DNA of 64,000 bases, taken from assembly GCA_007922225.1 (NCBI GenBank), contig ML679960.1, positions 9,246,402 to 9,310,401 on the forward strand, written 5' to 3'. Below, piece by piece: positions 59,066 to 64,000 of the stretch. Each line of letters begins with the position of its first letter. Position 1 is the first letter of the stretch. The notes under the pieces are model-generated. The model was not told the DNA's origin. It made no database searches and worked only from the letters and a program-made list of their open reading frames with translations. This DNA comes from Emydura subglobosa (lineage: Eukaryota; Chordata; Testudines; Chelidae). Made by a program: the position numbers and the translations under genes.

Positions 59066-59741
59066 CACCACATAATGCCTATAAAGCATTATTAGAATTA
59101 AAATCCAAGATCCTGGGTTTTTTTTAATCATTGAGTTATTTATTTTTAAATACTGAATTCCTGAAGTTATCTACCATAGGTTTTACTGTATTCTCTGGTT
59201 TTAGGCAAAAGTATGACTGTAGTATTACTATACATTTTCAGTGAAACAATGGTAATTGCAATTATTTTGACTGCACAACTTGCATATAATTTATTGTGAA
59301 AGTGAATATCTTCAGTATGCATCTCCAGTTGACTAATGCGCTGATAATTCATAAAAGTGGTATTTTTCTCTCAAATACTTAGTAAACATTGTACAAACTA
59401 ACTGACTTATTATTGATCACTATTATAACAACTTTTTTTGTAATTGATTACACATTTCATTCAAGCAATGAGCAAACACAATATTGTGCAACAATTCATA
59501 CCTGAATGTTGCTAGGTACAATACTAGAAAAAGACTATTAGTACATAGGCATGAATTACAACAATTCAGGTCCTGAAGTGCCTTATTAGGATAAGCCATT
59601 TTTAAATACAAGTGAAAAATACAAACAAAAGCAAATTTTGTGGTTTTTCCATAGAGTAAATATATTTTTATTAAAGAAATGCATATGGAAAAAACCACAA
59701 TACAACCAAATGTAAAACACAGATAGTTATTATTCAACACA

Positions 59742-59930
59742 TGGCAGTAGCACCAAAGGCCATAATCAGGTTGGGCCCTGTTGTTCTAAGCACTATACAC
59801 TCATAATATGATTGAAAGTCTCTGCCCCAAAGAGCTTACAGCCTAAAAGAAAAGACTTAACAGGTGGATAGGACAAATAAGCAGGATGGGGTGGAGTTGG
59901 GAAAACAAGGCAACAAATACCATAGGATAT
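59742..59930 (-). repeat. Amniote SINE 3' module, antisense, extended
   Basis: 'gtagcaccaaaggccataat', 'gggccctgttgttctaagca', 'ctctgccccaaagagcttac' and 'aacaggtggataggacaaat' are the antisense 3' module plus an extra upstream part. Confidence 0.7.
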
Positions 59931-62495
59931 GCACAACTCTTAGTCAATCGGCAAAAGTGATAATAGCTTTCCACTTGCTTAGCCATTAATCAGGTTGTAC
60001 TTTACTGTCTGCACACGGAGAGATTTGAAGTAGGGATAAATAGAAAGACCAACAACAATGCCCTGGATCCAGTTAATGCTTAGGGAGATGGGGGGGAGGG
60101 AGAGGGGAAATCAGCCTTTTCCTTAGTATTACAGTTAATAAAGATGTGGCCTGCCACTTTAAATCTATTAATGTATTTATGACTTCCTCCTCTTGCCATC
60201 ATCAAAAGAACAGTGGTTTCTGGTTACATCTACAATAAATGTTTAGAGCATAGAGAGCCCTACTAAGAGGGGAAGTGTAATTAAGCAGCAGTAAAGGGAA
60301 TGAATGAAGAGAATTTATGTTAACTTAGCATTTGGAAAAGATCACAAAATTCTGATCAAAATTCTGATAATGAGGAATAAAAATGCTAAAGCAGCTCTTC
60401 TGCATCAATATTCAATCAAAGTCTTGATGCAAAAGGAAGCTAAGTTAAATGCCATGAAAGTGTAACATGAGGAAATGTGCCCAAAGATCAATACGTCAAA
60501 GAAGGTTGTTGCATTCTTCATGTACTGCATTGGAAAGAGGGGAATATCATGCATAATGCATGTTTTCTTCCTTAACGGGAAAAGAAAATTGCTTTAAAAT
60601 TACAAACCTCACTCTTACACAGAGATGTATAAACTCTTTTGAGGTCATCACCAACAAACTTTTCTGAAAGATGAAAAATTGACTGAGAGAACAAATAGAA
60701 TTTTCAGAGTGGATTCTTGACATTGTCACCTATATATCAACTCCAAAAGTATCAAGAGAAAAAGAAGCTAGAGGCCTCCTCTCCATCTGACTTTCACAGA
60801 TTTCTGCAAAGCATTTGACACAATGGCAACAACTACAGTGCACCATTAAACTATGATCTATTGATCTGTGAAGTAATAATACAGTTTCTCTCAGTCCACG
60901 ATAGTTTCTAAGAAGGGAATTCTTATTCACACTTCAACAGGGCAACAAGAAAATCATGGTTTTACGACATGTAAGACAATATTACTTCATTATTAGACAC
61001 ATTCTGTCAAGAAGTCTGTGCCCAAGAATGTATTTTAAAAGCCTGAGACTTCTAGTGGTATACTGCAAGGACGTTCCACTAGCAGTATTTTTCTGGGATG
61101 TCAACACAAAACCAGAACATAATCTCCAAGCTTAATTATATCAGCAAAAACAAACATACAGAAATTTATGCTACATATAAGCAATATATAATCCTACACA
61201 AAACTCACAAATACAGAGAAAGAATACTGGATAAATAAATAAAATTGTCCTAACAGAACAACAGCAAAATAGTGTATCCACATGCTGAGCAAGTCATCAC
61301 AGACAAACAGAAGTTCAAGTTACTGCAATGATCTTATAAATATCACATATGTATTATGCTGAGACACAAAGAAAATTTTTATCTAAACCTGAGAATCATT
61401 AAAATATGGAAAAGCTCCTTAAAAATCACGAGAAAAGAAAATATAAAACAAGGCTTATCAAAAAGCTGTAACAAAACATTTCATCAGGAAACAGGATACA
61501 AAGTAATACCAATGTTTGACTGAGGTTTTTCAGTAAATGATGATTATGAACAAGAAAGCCTATGTTTTCAAGACTTAATAATTAGCTTACCAATTCCACC
61601 AAAAACAATGCTGCTATTTAACTTCCTGGGATTTACAAGCATGTAGATTTATCAGCAAATGAAAGCATGTATAACTGTCCTTTGTTTTATGTCTGGTGGC
61701 GTAGGCATTAACCAAATATTATGCAAAAGACAGATGACAGAAAAGCAAAAGTTCACTACAGTCAGAAGTTAAAAGTAGTAACCATAAAACATAAATGAAG
61801 AGTGAGAGACCTACTGTATAGCATCACACAAGCACATACCCTACAACTGTGAGAGCATATGAACCAATCTGATTGAGATCAATTCATTTATTTTAATGGA
61901 GGAGAGGTAGGAAATGGCTATAGCAACAATTGACTGATGAAATAAAATCATCTTCAGTAGGAGTCTTATCTAAGGCAAAAGGCAGGCTGTGTCTATTGAA
62001 GGCTGAGCATGACTAATGATAGCGATGAATCATACATCTCTTCTGTCTCTAGGTTTGTTCCTTCATGATCGGAATGGAAAAAAAAAAGTTTGAGTAAACA
62101 ATAAGCTGATTTTGTCAATAAAAATCTCTGAATATCACTGCAGTAGATGACAAGTGTCATCTACCATTAAGACAAAGAGCATAACATTGGGTAGCATAAA
62201 AATGTACATCTGGCTCAGATTCCTTCAAAGTTGGCATACATAAATTCTGACCTCCTAATAGCGAACTCTAATATCATTATATAATTATAAGGTACATTTC
62301 AGGTTCTGAGCTTGCAGGGTGGCATGAAGCTTTATTTCAAACTGAGTTCGCTGGGAGTTAGTTGAAGGTGCTCACAGGATTGAAAATATATTTTTCAGGA
62401 AATTAGTTAACATACTTTTCTGTACAGCCAACATGGACTGCACAACAGTTTCACAATATGATGAGCAAACTCCTCTAGTACTGCACACTTTACAC
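59931..62495. other. Intergenic or intronic DNA, no gene seen
   Basis: A/T-rich sequence with no supported gene or clear repeat. Open frames of 60-66 codons have no motif. Confidence 0.5.
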
Positions 62496-62900
62496 CAGCA
62501 GTTCCCAAACTGTGGGTCATTACCCCAGGTGGGGTCTCTTCATCAGCAGATGGGGTCATGGCAATCCCGAGCATACAGAGGATCCCATTTTGCAAAATAG
62601 CCTCCTCCAGAGTGTGACCTCACGTGCACCATATGCACAAGGTCATATCACATGGAGGATATTATTTTGCGTTACAAAATGGCACCCTCCATGCAGCATG
62701 ACTTCGCACACACCATATGTATCTGAGATTATGCAGTCCAGAGGATGCCGTTTTGTAAAGCAAAACAGCATCCTCCCTGGGGCATGATCTTGCATGTACA
62801 GTGTGCATGAGGTCACACTGCAGAGAGGAAACCATTTTTAAACTGCAACTTCCATGCTGTCTGAGGAAACAACACATCTGAAAATGGGGTCATGCAGGGA
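62496..62900 (+). mobile_element. hAT-like repeat with internal palindrome array
   Basis: The left tip CAGCAGTTCCCAAACTGTGG is a typical hAT start. The interior from about 62,582 to 62,855 has three tandem units of 82-86 bp, centred near 62,632, 62,714 and 62,800, each itself an imperfect palindrome: 'cctccagagtgtgacct' answers 'aggtcatatcacatggagg' in unit 1. A 'ggggtcatg' string occurs near both ends. The right tip and target duplication were not found. Confidence 0.6.
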
Positions 62901-64000
62901 AAATGTTTTCAGACTTCAATGAAGGACTGCCTTTTTGGCATCCGAGAATTCAGTTCTGTTTTTTGGCATGTCTCTTTTGAACTAAGTTTTTGTGGCCTTT
63001 GAGATGAGGCTGAAATTGTTAACATGGTTCCAAATCATCATCAAGTAAGTGAAACTCTGGATAAATGTGTTCTTCAGACAACTCCAAATGGAAGGAAAAT
63101 TCTCCACAAGGGAATCTCTATGACCATTTCCTCTACTGCACATGGGCTTCCAATAAGGTTTGATGGCCAAGATGGACTCCAATAATGTGGATGACATTTC
63201 CTGCTTTTCAAAACCTTCAGCAAACATTGTTCCAGGCAATTACAGTCCTTGAGATTCAGTGATAAACCAGAAGAGATGATTCCCTCTCCTCTGGAGGAAA
63301 GGAATGAAAAATTCACTGCATTTGAAGCTGCAATTAAAACCCTCTCTGATACCACTGTTTGAAAGAGAATGCTAAAACCCCATGTGCTGCTTTAATTAAG
63401 GACTATTTTCTCTGTGAAGTGAAACCATTAAGTCTAGAAAAATGCACCCACAAATTTGTAACCTAAAAGGTGCTGCCTGTTGAAGAGGCTGGAAGAAAAC
63501 ATTTTTGAAGGAGCTTTTTAAATTCTTATGGAAACTTAGGAAGAAAATGAAAGAGGATCAAATTTATGTTCCAACAAAAAAAGATTGCAACACACTTTTT
63601 AATATGACAAGCGCATTTTCATGAACGTTAGTTACTATCCTTAAAGTCAGTCAAGGAAGAATGTTATCAAGTCTCTCAGTAAATGACTGATTTATCACGA
63701 TAAAAGAGAATTAATGAATTCCTGAGGTGAAATCCTGGCATCACTGATTAGTCAATGGCCAAATCTCATTGAGTAAAATGAGGCCAGGATTTCACTATGG
63801 AATCTCACTCAGGACTCCTGGGCTTTAAGATAATACCTGATCGCTTTAACATTAAAGTGTTGCTCAAGATTAATAAAGAAGAATGTAATATAGAAACCAT
63901 ATTGGTTTACCTAATCCTGCAAAGCAGTATGTTGATAACTCAAGAAAAATATTTTTTTTAAAGTATTTCTAATGAAGGCAGACATCTGGGGTATTTGGAA
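62901..64000. other. Intergenic or intronic DNA, no gene seen
   Basis: No supported gene. The open frames at 62,982-63,239 and 63,074-63,355 (minus) overlap in different frames without a known domain; decayed transposase sequence cannot be excluded. A short palindromic repeat lies at 63,727-63,795. Confidence 0.45.
63727..63795. repeat. Small palindromic repeat with perfect 13-bp tips
   Basis: GTGAAATCCTGGC at 63,727-63,739 is exactly reverse-complemented at 63,783-63,795. The centre contains 'gattagtcaatggcc'. Confidence 0.75.

Noticed and set aside
63074..63355. 93-codon minus frame near the hAT-like repeat as transposase
   Set aside because: No hAT dimerisation or catalytic motif could be read; kept only as a possibility.
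1..64000. CRISPR arrays, operons, bacterial or phage genes
   Set aside because: No regularly spaced repeats or dense coding; repeat content is clearly vertebrate.

Overview
The window looks like non-coding DNA from a turtle, or less likely a crocodilian. The evidence is a recent CR1 LINE 3' half with a long open frame, many MIR/CORE-type SINE relics with an amniote 3' module, a decayed DIRS-family tyrosine-recombinase retrotransposon, two LTRs of one TGTGACAGGG-type family, hAT-like elements, and general A/T richness with microsatellites. I found no exon, host protein-coding gene, rRNA or functional tRNA. The few meaningful open frames all lie in mobile elements; every other frame of 60-110 codons looks like chance.

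Layout. 1-10 kb: an old CR1 piece, A/T-rich repeats, a 10-N assembly gap at 6.41 kb, a strong CTCF-like motif at 7.43 kb, then MIR and tRNA-like foldback repeats at 9-10.4 kb. 10.4-22 kb: mostly unique intergenic or intronic DNA, with a 25-base G run and a candidate conserved noncoding block near 17.6-18.3 kb. 22-32 kb: the first repeat-dense section, holding a complete solo LTR with 4-bp target duplication (22,963-23,809), a complete 844-bp hAT element with perfect 8-bp target duplication (25,944-26,787), a second solo LTR in the opposite orientation (29,088-29,737), and the CR1 LINE (30,750-31,689). 32-48 kb: quiet, with scattered SINE relics and small palindromic repeats, one MIR split by a later insertion. 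48.5-54.8 kb: the most structured locus, a minus-strand DIRS relic with gag-like, reverse transcriptase and RNase H-like blocks, inverted termini, a retrovirus-like 1.2-kb insert splitting the RT, and a hAT-type element in the 5' part. 54.8-64 kb: a second, inverted copy of that hAT-type family, more SINE relics, and at 62.5 kb a hAT-like repeat whose interior is a tandem array of palindromes.

Nothing here works together as a gene system; the window records successive transposon insertions, several nested so that relative order can be read. I saw no convincing undescribed functional system. The best follow-up targets are the nested DIRS locus, the palindrome array, the pair of opposed LTRs with YY1-like sites, the CTCF-like site and the possible conserved block. 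Repeat family names come from recognised motifs, not database searches.
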